From: Ensifer adhaerens | Lineage (GTDB): Bacteria > Pseudomonadota > Alphaproteobacteria > Rhizobiales > Rhizobiaceae | DNA: 64,000 nt | Reading direction: 5' to 3' | NCBI RefSeq assembly: GCF_000697965.2 | Contig: NZ_CP015880.1 | Coordinates: 1,240,001 to 1,304,000, forward strand | Shown: piece after piece, positions 21,098-31,522 of the stretch | Layout of the letters: each line of letters begins with the position of its first letter | How positions within the stretch are numbered: position 1 is the stretch's first letter | Notes under the pieces: model-generated | Seen by the model: only the letters and a program-made list of their open reading frames with translations | Databases searched by the model: none | What the model was told of the DNA's origin: nothing | Made by a program: the position numbers and the translations under genes

Positions 21098-21688
21098 ATG
21101 GACCTGCTGTCAAAACCGGCAATCGTCAACTATGTCGACGATGCCGTTGCCGCCGACCATATTCGCAGTGCCAGGCGTATCCTCGTTGTCGGGTGCTCCG
21201 GCGGCGGCAAGTCGATGCTTTCACAGAAGCTCGCCCGTCAGTTCCAGTTCACCTACATCTCGATCGATCGCGATATCCGGTGGTTGCCGGGTTGGGCAGA
21301 GCGTGACCGGGCGGAGCAGCGCCAGCGCATTGTCGAGAGGATCGCCGCCGATCGCTGGGTCATGGATGGCACCGGTCCGTCCACATTCGATATCCGGGTG
21401 CCGAGGAGCGACATCGTGATCTGGGTGCGTATGCCGCGGCTTGTCTGCATATGGGGCGTCGTCACCCGCTGGCTGAAACATTTCGGCCGCACCCGCCCGG
21501 AGATGGCGCCGGGCTGCATCGAAAAGGTCGATTGGGATTTCCTTCAGTTCATCTGGACGTTTGAGCAGAAGTTTACGCCGCACATCGTCGCAGGTCTGGC
21601 GAAGCACGGCCCTAACGTGCCAGTTCTGCAGTTGAAATCGCGGCGCCAGATGCGCAGGCTCCTTGATCTTCTCGGTTCTCCCGCTTAA
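21098..21688 (+). CDS. P-loop kinase-like protein (FlaR/adenylate kinase-like)
   Basis: A 196-residue protein with a Walker A motif GCSGGGKS near residue 35, then YISIDRDIRWLPGW. The latter is the typical acidic and aromatic lid-side stretch of the FlaR-like topology-modulation/AAA family. DRWVMDGTGPSTFDIRV and DIVIWVRMPR correspond to the substrate and Walker B-type strands. It is related to small nucleoside or shikimate kinases but lacks a recognisable substrate signature. It ends 9 bases before the RatA-like gene, so the two are probably co-transcribed. Confidence 0.82.
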   Translation: MDLLSKPAIVNYVDDAVAADHIRSARRILVVGCSGGGKSMLSQKLARQFQFTYISIDRDIRWLPGWAERDRAEQRQRIVERIAADRWVMDGTGPSTFDIRVPRSDIVIWVRMPRLVCIWGVVTRWLKHFGRTRPEMAPGCIEKVDWDFLQFIWTFEQKFTPHIVAGLAKHGPNVPVLQLKSRRQMRRLLDLLGSPA

Positions 21689-21697
21689 CTCCCCTCT

Positions 21698-22147
21698 ATG
21701 CCGCATTTCGAAACCAACCACGTCGTCAAGCACACCGCAGACCAGATGTTCGACCTCGTTGCCGACGTCGAGCAGTATCCGCAGTTCCTGCCGCTCTGTG
21801 AGGCGCTGACGGTGCGCTCGCGCAAGGAGCGCGATGGCAAAGTGCTGCTGCTTGCCGATATGACCGTCGGTTACAAGGCGATCCGCGAGACCTTCACGAC
21901 GCAGGTGCTGCTGAACAAGGCAGAGCGGACGATCGACGTCAAATACATCGACGGGCCGTTCAAATATCTCGACAACCGCTGGCACTTCGAGCCTTCGGGC
22001 GAGGGGCAGTCGATCGTGCACTTCGACATCGACTACGAGTTCAAGAGCCGCATCCTCGGGGCCTTGATGGGCTCGATGTTCGACCGTGCCTTCCGCATGT
22101 TCTCCGACGCCTTCGAAAAGCGCGCCGACAGCATCTATTCGGCCTGA
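21698..22147 (+). CDS. RatA/Coq10-family START-domain protein
   Basis: A 149-residue SRPBCC/START-fold protein with the family N-terminal pattern [21 protein letters not shown] and the C-terminal helix [16 protein letters not shown]. Coq10 homologues bind ubiquinone and support respiration; E. coli RatA is reported to act on 70S ribosome assembly. In alphaproteobacteria with a lipA neighbour a quinone-binding role is the likelier reading, but this is inference. Its last 13 bases overlap the convergent cinA-like gene. Confidence 0.88.
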   Translation: MPHFETNHVVKHTADQMFDLVADVEQYPQFLPLCEALTVRSRKERDGKVLLLADMTVGYKAIRETFTTQVLLNKAERTIDVKYIDGPFKYLDNRWHFEPSGEGQSIVHFDIDYEFKSRILGALMGSMFDRAFRMFSDAFEKRADSIYSA

Positions 22148-22632
22148 GCGATCTGCGTGAGCAGATCGAGTGCGGTGCGGATGGTCGCAAGCCTTATGTT
22201 GCTGCGGCCGATATCGCCGTAGCGCATCTCGCGATGCAGCAGCGCGCCGTTTCGCCCTGCCGCAGCGAGATGCACAAGGCCGACAGGCTTTTCAGCCGAA
22301 CCACCGCTCGGCCCGGCGATGCCGGTGACGGCAACGGCGAAGTCAGCCGCCGAATGCGCGATTGCGCCCTGTGCCATCTCGATCGCCGTCTGCCGCGAGA
22401 CGGCACCGTGGGCGACGAGCGTCGCCGTCTCGACGCCGAGCATTGCGACCTTTGCCTCATTGGAATAGGTGACGAAGCCGCGGTCGAGGACTGCCGACGA
22501 ACCGGAGATCTCGGTCAGCGCACCGGCGATCAGGCCACCAGTGCAGGATTCGGCGGTCGCGACCTTGCGGCCATTTGCCGTGAACTGCGCGATGATCTCA
22601 CCGGCTTTGACTTCGATGTCGGCGGACCACAT
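22135..22632 (-). CDS. cinA: CinA C-terminal-domain protein (nicotinamide-nucleotide amidase-like)
   Basis: A 165-residue single-domain protein corresponding to the C-terminal half of CinA (PncC type). It contains [19 protein letters not shown], with the catalytic Ser/Thr region, then [16 protein letters not shown] and [19 protein letters not shown]. PncC deamidates NMN to nicotinate mononucleotide. The N-terminal competence/MoeA-like domain is absent, which is common in proteobacteria. Its ATG overlaps the ispDF stop by one base (TGATG), so the two are co-translated. Confidence 0.9.
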   Translation of the reverse strand: MWSADIEVKAGEIIAQFTANGRKVATAESCTGGLIAGALTEISGSSAVLDRGFVTYSNEAKVAMLGVETATLVAHGAVSRQTAIEMAQGAIAHSAADFAVAVTGIAGPSGGSAEKPVGLVHLAAAGRNGALLHREMRYGDIGRSNIRLATIRTALDLLTQIAQAE

Positions 22633-23837
22633 CACGAAAGGTTCCCATAGACGACCGTCGCCGTGGCGATCGCGGCGATGCCTTCGTCGCGGCCGACGAA
22701 ACCAAGGCGTTCGTTGGTCGTTGCCTTGACCGAGCACCGGTCGAGTGAAATCCCCAGCATGTCCGAGAGATTTTCGCGCATCGTCAGGCGGTGCGGCCCG
22801 ACCTTCGGCGCTTCGGCGATCAGCGAAACGTCTGCATTGGTGATGATGCCGCCGCGCTCGCGCACGATTTTGGCCGCGTGCTCCAGGAAAATGCGAGACG
22901 GCGCGCCCTTCCATTGCGGATCGGACGGCGGGAAATGATCGCCGATGTCGCCGGCGCCACAGGTGGCGAGCAGCGCGTCGGTGAGCGCATGCAGCGCCAC
23001 GTCGGCATCGGAATGGCCGGAAAGTTTCTTGGTGTGCGCAATGAAGACGCCACAGAGCGTGACGCCGTCGCCCTCGACGAGCTGGTGCACGTCGTAGCCG
23101 TTTCCGGTGCGCACATCGGGCAGGGCAATCCGATTGAGTTTCTCGTCGGCCATGGCGATATCCCTTTTCAGCGTAAGCTTGACGTTGTCGACGGCGCCTT
23201 CGACGAGCACGACCTTGAGGCCGGTCCATTCAGCGATCGACGCGTCGTCGGTAAAATCCGTGCGGCCGCTTCTCGCCGCCTCCCGGTGAGCGGCAAGAAT
23301 GGCCTGGAGATCGAATGTCTGTGGCGTCTGTGCGCCGTAGAGGCCGTCGCGCGGCACGGTTTCCGTGACCATGCCATCCTTGCCGGCACGCTTCAGCGTG
23401 TCTGCGACGGCGACCGCCGGCAGTACGGCCCTGACGTCCTCACTCAATGCCGCAGCGCACCGCGACAGCAGCGCGTGATCGGCAAAGGGGCGCACCGCAT
23501 CGTGGATCATCACGCGGCGCGCGCCGATGTCGGCCAGGGCTTCGAGGCCGGCGAGCACCGATATCTGCCGGGTCGCGCCACCGTGGACGATGATCACGTC
23601 GCTGGCCACGGAGCGCTTGCATGCAGCGTCGAACAACGCCTCGTCGTCCGGATGGATGACGACGACGATCGGACCGGCGCCCGGCCATGTCGCGAAAGTG
23701 TCAAGCGTATGGGCGATAACGGGGCGGTCGCCGATGGTTCGGTACTGCTTCGGGCCCTCGGCGGATTGCCCGGCGCGTTCGCCGCGTCCTGCCGCGACGA
23801 TAACCACGCCGCACTTGAACTGTTCTTGAGGCTGCAT
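22632..23837 (-). CDS. ispDF: Bifunctional IspD/IspF (MEP isoprenoid pathway)
   Basis: A 401-residue fusion catalysing steps 3 and 5 of the MEP pathway: the cytidylyltransferase that makes CDP-methylerythritol, and the cyclodiphosphate synthase. The IspD part (about 1-230) has [24 protein letters not shown] and [15 protein letters not shown]. The IspF part (about 240-401) starts [11 protein letters not shown] with the metal-binding Asp-x-His and continues with [18 protein letters not shown] and [11 protein letters not shown]. Such fusions are typical of alphaproteobacteria. The start at 23837 precedes the IspD motif by nine residues; an upstream ATG at 23858 is an alternative. Confidence 0.95.
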   Translation of the reverse strand: MQPQEQFKCGVVIVAAGRGERAGQSAEGPKQYRTIGDRPVIAHTLDTFATWPGAGPIVVVIHPDDEALFDAACKRSVASDVIIVHGGATRQISVLAGLEALADIGARRVMIHDAVRPFADHALLSRCAAALSEDVRAVLPAVAVADTLKRAGKDGMVTETVPRDGLYGAQTPQTFDLQAILAAHREAARSGRTDFTDDASIAEWTGLKVVLVEGAVDNVKLTLKRDIAMADEKLNRIALPDVRTGNGYDVHQLVEGDGVTLCGVFIAHTKKLSGHSDADVALHALTDALLATCGAGDIGDHFPPSDPQWKGAPSRIFLEHAAKIVRERGGIITNADVSLIAEAPKVGPHRLTMRENLSDMLGISLDRCSVKATTNERLGFVGRDEGIAAIATATVVYGNLS

Positions 23838-23941
23838 TTTCTGTATGAGGTCCCGCATTCGCCGATCTTCGCCGTGATGTACCGCGAAGGGTCGTGCTTT
23901 GCCAGCTGAGCTTAGAATTTTGCGCGCCGCGCCGAAATCGC

Positions 23942-23970
23942 TTGGCAAGTCCGAGAACAGTGTCTAAAAA
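23942..23970 (+). promoter_or_regulatory. Candidate sigma-70 promoter of the dusB-ntrBC operon
   Basis: TTGGCA and TAAAAA are separated by 17 bases in the divergent ispDF/dusB gap, putting the start point a few bases before the dusB ATG. No clear NtrC-type dyad or sigma-54 -24/-12 element was found beside it. Confidence 0.3.
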
Positions 23971-23985
23971 TAGTGCAGGAACAAC

Positions 23986-25029
23986 ATGTGCCTGAAAGAT
24001 ATGCATTTGCCAATTCCGGCTCTTTCGTCTCCGCTTCGCATCGGATCCATCGAAATCCGCAACCGAGTTGCGCTCGCGCCTATGTCCGGCGTCACCGATC
24101 TCCCATTCCGGCGGCTTGCCTGGCGCTTCGGTGCGGGTTTCGTCGTGACCGAAATGGTGGCTAGCCGTGAACTGGTCGGCAATGCCCAGGAATCCTGGGC
24201 GCGGCTGAAGAACTCCGGGATCGAGCCGCACATCGTCCAGCTTGCGGGCCGTGAGGCCCACTGGATGGCGGAGGCCGCGAAGATCGCTGCCGACAATGGC
24301 GCCGACATCATCGACATCAATATGGGCTGCCCGGCAAAGAAGGTGACGGGCGGTTATTCCGGTTCGGCCCTGATGCGCGACCCCGATCACGCGTTGTCGT
24401 TGGTCGAGGCGACCGTCAACGCCGTCGATGTGCCCGTTACGCTGAAGATGCGGCTCGGCTGGGATGAAAACTCGATCAATGCGCCGCTGATTGCCAAGCG
24501 CGCCGAAGAGGCGGGCGTGAAGGCAATTACCGTGCACGGCCGCACGCGCATGCAGTTCTACAACGGCAAGGCGGATTGGGATGCGATCCGATTGGTCCGC
24601 GAGGTCGTCACCGTGCCGCTGGTCGCCAATGGTGACGTGGAGACGGTCGCCGATGCAGAAGAGATTCTCCGCCGATCGGGCGCGGACGCCGTCATGGCCG
24701 GCCGGTCCTCGCAGGGGCGCCCGTGGCACGTCGGGCTTCTCGCCGGGGCGGTCACGCATCCGTCAGCGGCGGAGGTCGCCGATATCTTTGCGGAGCACTA
24801 CGAGATGATGCTCGAGTTCTATGGCGTTGAGGTCGGCCTCCGGCATGCCCGCAAGCATGTCGCCTGGTATCTCGATCGCGCCGCCCCTGACCTTGCGGGC
24901 CCGGAAAAGGCCGCAATCCTGACATCGACCGATGCCCGTTTCGTCCGTGACAGGGCCCGTGCGGCGATGCTCGACGCCACCTCGAGTAAGCCGGAAGGCG
25001 AGGCGGTAGCAGAAGGAATTGCCGCATGA
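23986..25029 (+). CDS. dusB: tRNA-dihydrouridine synthase (NifR3/DusB)
   Basis: A 347-residue FMN-dependent TIM-barrel enzyme that reduces uridines in tRNA. Motifs: [28 protein letters not shown] with the catalytic Cys, [36 protein letters not shown] and [13 protein letters not shown]. It is first in the nifR3-ntrB-ntrC operon, a gene order known from Rhodobacter, Azospirillum and rhizobia. The start could be at 23986 or at the ATG five codons later (MHLPIPAL). Its stop overlaps ntrB by 4 bp. Confidence 0.96.
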   Translation: MCLKDMHLPIPALSSPLRIGSIEIRNRVALAPMSGVTDLPFRRLAWRFGAGFVVTEMVASRELVGNAQESWARLKNSGIEPHIVQLAGREAHWMAEAAKIAADNGADIIDINMGCPAKKVTGGYSGSALMRDPDHALSLVEATVNAVDVPVTLKMRLGWDENSINAPLIAKRAEEAGVKAITVHGRTRMQFYNGKADWDAIRLVREVVTVPLVANGDVETVADAEEILRRSGADAVMAGRSSQGRPWHVGLLAGAVTHPSAAEVADIFAEHYEMMLEFYGVEVGLRHARKHVAWYLDRAAPDLAGPEKAAILTSTDARFVRDRARAAMLDATSSKPEGEAVAEGIAA

Positions 25030-26177
25030 CCGAGAAACCGAGCATGCCGGATGCCGTCGCCAACGGTCTGTCGATGGCGGTTCTGAACGCCATCCAGAAC
25101 CCGGTGATCATGGTGGACGCCAAGGGTCTCGTCGCCTTTGCCAACTGGGAGGCCGAATCGTTTTTCGGCGCCAGCGCCAACCACCTGGCGCGCCATGACA
25201 TCAGCGCCTTCATTCCCTTTGGTAGTCCGCTGCTGACGCTGATCGAGCAGGTGCGCGAGCGCAAGGCGCCGGTCAACGAGTATCGCGTCGACCTGAGTTC
25301 GCCGCGCCTTGGGGCGGACAAGCTGGTCGATCTCTATGTCGCCCCTGTACTGTCCGAGCCGGGTGCGGTCGTCGTCGTCTTCCAGGAGCGTTCGATGGCC
25401 GACAAGATCGACCGGCAGCTGACGCATCGCGGTGCTGCCCGTTCGGTGACCGGTCTCGCCTCGATGCTGGCGCATGAAATCAAGAACCCGCTCTCGGGCA
25501 TCCGAGGTGCTGCGCAACTGCTGGAGACCTCCGCCAACGACGAGGACCGCGCGCTGACGCGACTGATCTGCGACGAGACCGACCGCATCGTTTCGCTGGT
25601 CGATCGCATGGAGGTGTTTTCCGACGAGCGCCCCGTCGATCGCGTGCCGCTGAACATCCATTCGGTGCTCGACCACGTGAAGGCGATCGCCAAGGCCGGC
25701 TTCGCCCGCCACATCAAGTTCGCGGAGCACTACGATCCGTCGCTGCCGCCCGTCTATGCCAACCGCGATCAGCTGGTTCAGGTGTTCCTGAACCTGATCA
25801 AGAATGCGGCCGAAGCGATCGGCGAACGCCACGACGGCGAAATCCTGCTGACGACCGCCTACCGGCCGGGCATTCGCCTGTCGGTTGCCGGGACGCGCGA
25901 GAAGATCTCGCTGCCGCTGGAATTCTGCGTGCACGACAATGGCCCAGGCGTCCCTCAGGACCTGCTGCCGCTCTTGTTTGACCCCTTCATCACCACCAAG
26001 ACCAATGGTTCAGGCCTGGGTCTCGCTCTGGTTGCCAAGATCATCGGCGGCCATGGCGGGATCGTCGAATGCGACAGCCAGCAGAACCGCACCACCTTCC
26101 GCGTGCTGATGCCTGCCTCCAAGGGCCAGGCCGCGGATGACGACGACATGCCGATGACAAAAGGAAACCTTGCATGA
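25026..26177 (+). CDS. ntrB: Nitrogen regulation sensor kinase NtrB (GlnL)
   Basis: A 383-residue soluble histidine kinase/phosphatase that phosphorylates NtrC when nitrogen is limiting, under PII control. It has an N-terminal PAS domain (about 15-120), then the H-box [19 protein letters not shown] with His150. The N-box is [11 protein letters not shown], the G1 box VHDNGPGV, and the G2 box [13 protein letters not shown]. There is no transmembrane segment. It overlaps dusB and ntrC by 4 bp each, giving tight translational coupling. Confidence 0.97.
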   Translation: MTEKPSMPDAVANGLSMAVLNAIQNPVIMVDAKGLVAFANWEAESFFGASANHLARHDISAFIPFGSPLLTLIEQVRERKAPVNEYRVDLSSPRLGADKLVDLYVAPVLSEPGAVVVVFQERSMADKIDRQLTHRGAARSVTGLASMLAHEIKNPLSGIRGAAQLLETSANDEDRALTRLICDETDRIVSLVDRMEVFSDERPVDRVPLNIHSVLDHVKAIAKAGFARHIKFAEHYDPSLPPVYANRDQLVQVFLNLIKNAAEAIGERHDGEILLTTAYRPGIRLSVAGTREKISLPLEFCVHDNGPGVPQDLLPLLFDPFITTKTNGSGLGLALVAKIIGGHGGIVECDSQQNRTTFRVLMPASKGQAADDDDMPMTKGNLA

Positions 26178-27628
26178 CCGGTGCCACGATCCTCGTCGCG
26201 GATGACGACGCCGCCATTCGCACCGTGCTGAACCAGGCGCTGAGCCGCGCCGGCTACGATGTCCGCATCACCTCCAACGCGGCGACGCTGTGGCGCTGGA
26301 TTGCGGCGGGCGATGGCGATCTGGTCGTGACCGACGTGGTGATGCCGGACGAAAACGCCTTCGATCTTCTCCCGCGCATCAAGAAGGCGCGCCCCGACCT
26401 GCCGGTGCTGGTCATGAGCGCCCAGAACACATTCATGACGGCGATCAAGGCCTCGGAGAAGGGCGCCTACGACTATCTGCCGAAGCCTTTCGACCTGACC
26501 GAGTTGATCGGCATCATCGGCCGGGCGCTGTCGGAGCCGAAGCGCCGGCCGGCAAAGCTCGACGACGACACCCAGGACGGCATGCCGCTGGTCGGCCGCT
26601 CGGCTGCGATGCAGGAAATCTACCGGGTGCTGGCGCGCCTGATGCAGACCGACCTGACCCTGATGATCACCGGCGAGTCCGGCACCGGAAAGGAGCTTGT
26701 TGCCCGCGCGCTGCACGACTATGGCAAGCGCCGCAACGGTCCGTTTGTCGCGATCAACATGGCGGCGATCCCGCGCGACCTGATCGAATCGGAACTGTTC
26801 GGCCACGAGAAGGGCGCGTTTACCGGCGCGCAGATGCGCTCGACCGGGCGTTTCGAGCAGGCCGAAGGCGGAACGCTCTTCCTCGACGAAATCGGCGACA
26901 TGCCGATGGACGCGCAGACGCGTCTTCTACGGGTCTTGCAGCAGGGGGAATATACGACCGTCGGCGGACGCACGCCGATCCGCTCCGACGTGCGTATTGT
27001 CGCGGCAACCAACAAGGACCTGAAGCAGTCGATCAATCAGGGCCTGTTCCGCGAAGACCTCTACTATCGTCTGAACGTCGTGCCGCTGCGGTTGCCGCCG
27101 CTGCGCGACCGTGCCGAGGACATTCCGGACCTCGTGCGCCACTTCGTCCAGCAAGCGGAAAAGGAAGGCTTGGACGTCAAGCGCTTCGACCATGAGGCGC
27201 TGGAGCTGATGAAGGCGCACCCCTGGCCAGGCAACGTTCGCGAGCTGGAGAACCTGGTGCGGCGCCTGACGGCACTTTATCCACAGGATGTCATCAGCCG
27301 CGAGATCATCGAAAACGAGCTTCGCTCCGAGATCCCGGATAGCCCAATCGAGAAGGCGGCGGCGCGTCCGGGCTCGCTGACGATTTCGCAGGCGGTCGAA
27401 GAAAATATGCGCCAGTATTTCGCAAGCTTTGGCGAGGCCTTGCCTCCGGCCGGCCTTTACGACCGGGTACTTGCGGAAATGGAGTATCCGCTGATCCTCG
27501 CAGCGCTCACCGCCACCCGCGGCAACCAGATCAAGGCGGCCGATCTGCTCGGACTCAACCGCAACACGCTGCGCAAGAAGATCCGTGAGCTCGGTGTTTC
27601 GGTCTATCGCAGCTCACGCAGCGCTTGA
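26174..27628 (+). CDS. ntrC: Nitrogen regulation response regulator NtrC (GlnG)
   Basis: A 484-residue sigma-54 activator. The receiver domain has the phospho-acceptor Asp54 in [11 protein letters not shown]. The AAA+ domain has Walker A GESGTGKE, the sigma-54 contact loop in [10 protein letters not shown], and Walker [13 protein letters not shown]. The C-terminal Fis-type helix-turn-helix reads [20 protein letters not shown]. The intact GAFTGA contrasts with NtrX downstream. It activates nitrogen-scavenging genes when phosphorylated by NtrB. Confidence 0.98.
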   Translation: MTGATILVADDDAAIRTVLNQALSRAGYDVRITSNAATLWRWIAAGDGDLVVTDVVMPDENAFDLLPRIKKARPDLPVLVMSAQNTFMTAIKASEKGAYDYLPKPFDLTELIGIIGRALSEPKRRPAKLDDDTQDGMPLVGRSAAMQEIYRVLARLMQTDLTLMITGESGTGKELVARALHDYGKRRNGPFVAINMAAIPRDLIESELFGHEKGAFTGAQMRSTGRFEQAEGGTLFLDEIGDMPMDAQTRLLRVLQQGEYTTVGGRTPIRSDVRIVAATNKDLKQSINQGLFREDLYYRLNVVPLRLPPLRDRAEDIPDLVRHFVQQAEKEGLDVKRFDHEALELMKAHPWPGNVRELENLVRRLTALYPQDVISREIIENELRSEIPDSPIEKAAARPGSLTISQAVEENMRQYFASFGEALPPAGLYDRVLAEMEYPLILAALTATRGNQIKAADLLGLNRNTLRKKIRELGVSVYRSSRSA

Positions 27629-27849
27629 CTTGGCCGCACCCACCGTTGCATTTTCGCCACAATGCGTTGCTTGAACGGATAACGGCCGCCGAATCGCGCG
27701 TCGTTGCCGTCCTGTTCAATCGATTTGACCCAATCGATTGACGGGGGGGCCGCGCGGCAGCCCATCTGGGTGGTGAGGTCAACCTTTGACCCGAGAATGC
27801 AAGCAAGAGATGCCGTCGCCGGCCGGCGACGGTTGGGGGAACGCTTTTC

Positions 27850-30120
27850 ATGGTGGACGCAATGGCCTTGCCGCTGGGCACAGATGAGGGACTGGCGGCG
27901 CAGGATCGCCGTGGCTCCTTTGCCCTGCCGGGCCTGATGTTGGCAACCGGCGCGCTGATCTGTGCGACCGTCTCCCTGCTCGTGCTTCTCGGCCTGACGC
28001 CAATCAAGCTCGAACGAAATATCGTCATCGCCTGTGCGGCGATCAACAGCCTCTTCGTCGTCGGCCTCATCTATCTGATCGCCCGTGAAATCCTGCGTCT
28101 GCTGCGCGCCCGCCACAAAGGCCGTGCCGCAGCCCGACTGCACGTGCGCATCGTCGCGCTGTTTTCAATCGTGGCGATCACGCCGGCGGTTCTCGTCGCG
28201 ATCTTTGCCAGCATCACGCTCGATGTCGGCCTTGACCGCTGGTTCTCGCTCCGAACCCAGGCGATCGTCCGCTCCTCGATCAACGTGGCGCAGGCCTACG
28301 TGCTCGAGAATGCCAGCTATCTCCAGGGCCAGACCGTCTCGATGGCGAACGACCTCGAGCGCAACCGTCAGCTCTACAGCCTCGACCGTACGGGCTTTGC
28401 CGAGCTGATGACCCGCCAGGCGCGCGGACGCGGCATGCTTGGCGCCTTTCTTGTGCGTGCCGACGGCAGCCCCATCGTGCAGGCCAACATCTCGACCGAT
28501 CGGCCGCTGCCGGCGATCCCGCCGGATGCGTTGAAGAGTTCCGTCTCCGGCCAGCCGACCCTGATCCCGCCAGGGATCACCAACCTTGTCGGCGCAGTCA
28601 TCCCGCTTGACGACATCCCGGGCACCTTCCTCTACACGGTTCGCAACGTCGATCCGGAGGTGATGCGCTCGCTCCGGCTGATGGAGGAGAACACCGCCGA
28701 GTACAAGATGCTCGAGGCCGGGCGAACCTTCACCCAGATCGCCTTCGGCGTCCTCTATCTCGGCTTTGCCCTCATCGTACTGCTGGCCGCGATCTGGACC
28801 GCGATCGCCGTCGCTGACCGGATTGTCCGGCCCATCCGCCAGCTGATCGGTGCCGCCGACAGCGTCGCTTCCGGTAATCTCGATGTCGTCGTGCCGGTGC
28901 GCGCCGTCGATGGCGACGTCGGTAATCTGTCACGAACCTTCAACAAGATGGTTTCTGAGATCCGCAGCCAGCAGGAGCAGATCCTGGAGGCCAAGGACGA
29001 AGTCGACCACCGCCGCCGCTTCATCGAGGCGGTTCTGTCGGGCGTGACCGCGGCTGTCATCGGTGTCGGTCGTGACCGCCAGATCACCATTGCCAATCCG
29101 TCGTCCGAAGATTTCCTGAAGAAGGCCGCGCCGGATCTTCTCGGTGCCGATCTCAGGCAGATCGCGCCCGAGATCGAGGAGGTCCTGGTCGAGGCCGAAG
29201 GGCGCCATCGCAACGATTACCGCAAGCAGATCAACGTTATGCGCGGCGGAACCGAGCGCACGCTGAACGTTCAGGTGACGCGCGAAGAGGGCGGCGAGGC
29301 GAACGAATCCTACGTCATCACCATCGACGACATCACCGATCTCGTCATCGCCCAGCGCTCGACCGCCTGGGCGGACGTGGCGCGCCGCATCGCCCACGAG
29401 ATCAAGAACCCGCTGACGCCGATCCAGCTTTCCGCCGAGCGCCTGAAGCGGCGCTACGGCAAACAGATCAATCAGGACGACAAAGCCGTTTTCGACCAGT
29501 GCACGGACACCATTGTGCGCCAGGTGGAAGACATCGGACGCATGGTGGACGAGTTCTCGGCCTTCGCGCGCATGCCGAAGCCGACAAAGGAACGGGCGGA
29601 TCTTCGCGCGATCCTGAAGGATGCAGTGTTCCTGCGCGAAATGGGCAACAACCACATCAACTTCGTGCGCGATCTCGGCGAGGAGCCGCTTGAGGGCTCG
29701 TTCGACGGGCGCATGCTCGGTCAGGCCTTCGGCAACATCGTCAAGAATGCCGTGGAATCCATCGAGGCGGTGCCGGCAGATGCGGTCCGCGGCCAGCCTG
29801 TCGTCGTGGCGCGTGCGCGAACCGATGCGGCGACCGGCCAGTTTGTCGTCGACATCATCGACAACGGCAAGGGTCTGCCCACGGAAAACCGGCACCGTAT
29901 TCTGGAGCCATACATGACGATGCGCGAGAAGGGCACGGGCCTGGGTCTCGCCATCGTCAAGAAGATCATTGAGGACCATGGCGGACAATTGGAATTGCAC
30001 GACGCGCCTGCCGAATACGACGGCGGTGTCGGGGCGATGATCCGCGTGATCCTGCCGCCTGCCGGAGAAACCGGGGGCGAAGAGAGTTTGAAGGATAAGG
30101 GTGCGAGCGATGGCCGCTGA
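27850..30120 (+). CDS. ntrY: Nitrogen/redox-response sensor kinase NtrY
   Basis: A 756-residue membrane histidine kinase. The N terminus has three transmembrane segments (about 27-50, 58-78 and 95-117), then a periplasmic sensing region and a further helix near 290-315. A HAMP domain (DRIVRPIRQLIGAADSVASG), a PAS domain and the kinase core follow. The H-box is [20 protein letters not shown] (His516), and the ATP lid reads GTGLGLAIVKKIIEDHGG. It pairs with NtrX, whose gene it overlaps by 11 bp. A 221-base gap after ntrC suggests its own promoter as well as possible read-through. Confidence 0.97.
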   Translation: MVDAMALPLGTDEGLAAQDRRGSFALPGLMLATGALICATVSLLVLLGLTPIKLERNIVIACAAINSLFVVGLIYLIAREILRLLRARHKGRAAARLHVRIVALFSIVAITPAVLVAIFASITLDVGLDRWFSLRTQAIVRSSINVAQAYVLENASYLQGQTVSMANDLERNRQLYSLDRTGFAELMTRQARGRGMLGAFLVRADGSPIVQANISTDRPLPAIPPDALKSSVSGQPTLIPPGITNLVGAVIPLDDIPGTFLYTVRNVDPEVMRSLRLMEENTAEYKMLEAGRTFTQIAFGVLYLGFALIVLLAAIWTAIAVADRIVRPIRQLIGAADSVASGNLDVVVPVRAVDGDVGNLSRTFNKMVSEIRSQQEQILEAKDEVDHRRRFIEAVLSGVTAAVIGVGRDRQITIANPSSEDFLKKAAPDLLGADLRQIAPEIEEVLVEAEGRHRNDYRKQINVMRGGTERTLNVQVTREEGGEANESYVITIDDITDLVIAQRSTAWADVARRIAHEIKNPLTPIQLSAERLKRRYGKQINQDDKAVFDQCTDTIVRQVEDIGRMVDEFSAFARMPKPTKERADLRAILKDAVFLREMGNNHINFVRDLGEEPLEGSFDGRMLGQAFGNIVKNAVESIEAVPADAVRGQPVVVARARTDAATGQFVVDIIDNGKGLPTENRHRILEPYMTMREKGTGLGLAIVKKIIEDHGGQLELHDAPAEYDGGVGAMIRVILPPAGETGGEESLKDKGASDGR

Positions 30121-31474
30121 TATTCTGGTTGTGGACGATGAGGAAGATATCCGCGAGATCGTGTCGGGTATCCTGTCCGACGAGGGGCACGAAACGCGCA
30201 CCGCCTTCGACAGCGACAGCGCGCTGGCGGCGATCAGCGATCGCGTGCCGCGGCTGGTCTTCCTCGACATCTGGATGCAGGGAAGCCGCCTCGACGGCCT
30301 GGCGCTGCTCGACGAGATCAAGGGGCGGCACCCGGATCTTCCGGTTGTCATGATTTCCGGTCACGGCAACATCGAGACCGCGGTCAACGCCATCAAGCGC
30401 GGCGCCTATGATTTCATCGAGAAGCCCTTCAAGGCTGACCGTCTGATCCTGATCGCCGAACGGGCGCTGGAAAATTCCAAGCTCAGGCGCGAAGTCTCGG
30501 AGCTGAAGAAGAAGTCCGGCGATCCGGTCGAGCTGATCGGCACGTCCGTTGCCGTCTCGCAGCTTCGCCAGACGGTCGAAAAGGTCGCGCCGACCAACAG
30601 CCGCATCATGATCCAGGGGCCCTCTGGTTCCGGTAAGGAACTGGTCGCGCGTATGATCCACCGCAAGTCGACGCGATCGACGGGCCCCTTCGTGGCGCTG
30701 AACGCAGCGGCGATCACGCCGGACCGAATGGAAATCGCGCTCTTCGGGACCGAGGGCACGCCGGGCCAGCCGCGCCGCACGGGCGCGCTCGAGGAAGCCC
30801 ATGGCGGCATCCTTTATCTCGACGAGATCGGCGAAATGCCGCGCGAGACGCAGAACAAGATCCTGCGCGTGCTCGTCGACCAGCAGTTCGAGCGTGTCGG
30901 CGGCACCAAACGCGTGAAGGTCGACGTCCGGATCATCTCGTCGACGGCCTACAATCTCGAAAACATGATCTCCGAGGGCCTGTTCCGCGAAGACCTGTTC
31001 CACCGGCTGGCGGTCATTCCGGTTCGTGTTCCGGCACTCGCCGAGCGGCGCGAAGACATTCCGTTCCTCGTCGACATGTTCATGCGCCAGGTCAGCGAGC
31101 AGGCGGGCATCCGTCCGCGCAAGATCGGCGACGACGCGCTGGCGGTGCTGCAGGCGCATGACTGGCCGGGCAACATCCGCCAGCTTCGCAACAACATCGA
31201 GCGGCTGATGATCCTTGCCCGCAGCGACGGTCCGGATACGCCGATCTCGGCCGACATGCTGCCGACCGAAGTGGGTGACACCCTGCCGAAGATTTCGGCC
31301 CAGGGCGACCAGCACATCATGACCTTGCCGTTGCGCGAGGCTCGCGAAATGTTCGAACGTGATTATCTGATCGCGCAGATCAACCGATTCGGCGGCAATA
31401 TTTCGCGCACGGCGGAGTTTGTCGGTATGGAGCGGTCGGCGCTGCATCGGAAGCTGAAGTCGCTGGGCGTCTGA
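30110..31474 (+). CDS. ntrX: Response regulator NtrX
   Basis: A 454-residue NtrC-family regulator. The receiver domain has Asp53 in LVFLDIWMQGS. The AAA+ domain has Walker A GPSGSGKE and Walker B GGILYLDEIGEM. The C-terminal Fis-type helix-turn-helix is GGNISRTAEFVGMERSALHR. Where NtrC has GAFTGA, this protein reads LFGTEGTPGQPRRTGALEE, so the sigma-54 contact loop is missing. This is reported for some alphaproteobacterial NtrX proteins and implies regulation without classical sigma-54 activation. The start at 30110 (MAADILVVDDE) was preferred over a GTG nine bases upstream. Confidence 0.97.
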   Translation: MAADILVVDDEEDIREIVSGILSDEGHETRTAFDSDSALAAISDRVPRLVFLDIWMQGSRLDGLALLDEIKGRHPDLPVVMISGHGNIETAVNAIKRGAYDFIEKPFKADRLILIAERALENSKLRREVSELKKKSGDPVELIGTSVAVSQLRQTVEKVAPTNSRIMIQGPSGSGKELVARMIHRKSTRSTGPFVALNAAAITPDRMEIALFGTEGTPGQPRRTGALEEAHGGILYLDEIGEMPRETQNKILRVLVDQQFERVGGTKRVKVDVRIISSTAYNLENMISEGLFREDLFHRLAVIPVRVPALAERREDIPFLVDMFMRQVSEQAGIRPRKIGDDALAVLQAHDWPGNIRQLRNNIERLMILARSDGPDTPISADMLPTEVGDTLPKISAQGDQHIMTLPLREAREMFERDYLIAQINRFGGNISRTAEFVGMERSALHRKLKSLGV

Positions 31475-31522
31475 ACCGGAATTTCCGGCCAACCCGCCCG
31501 CGCTCGCATGTGAAAGAACGAC

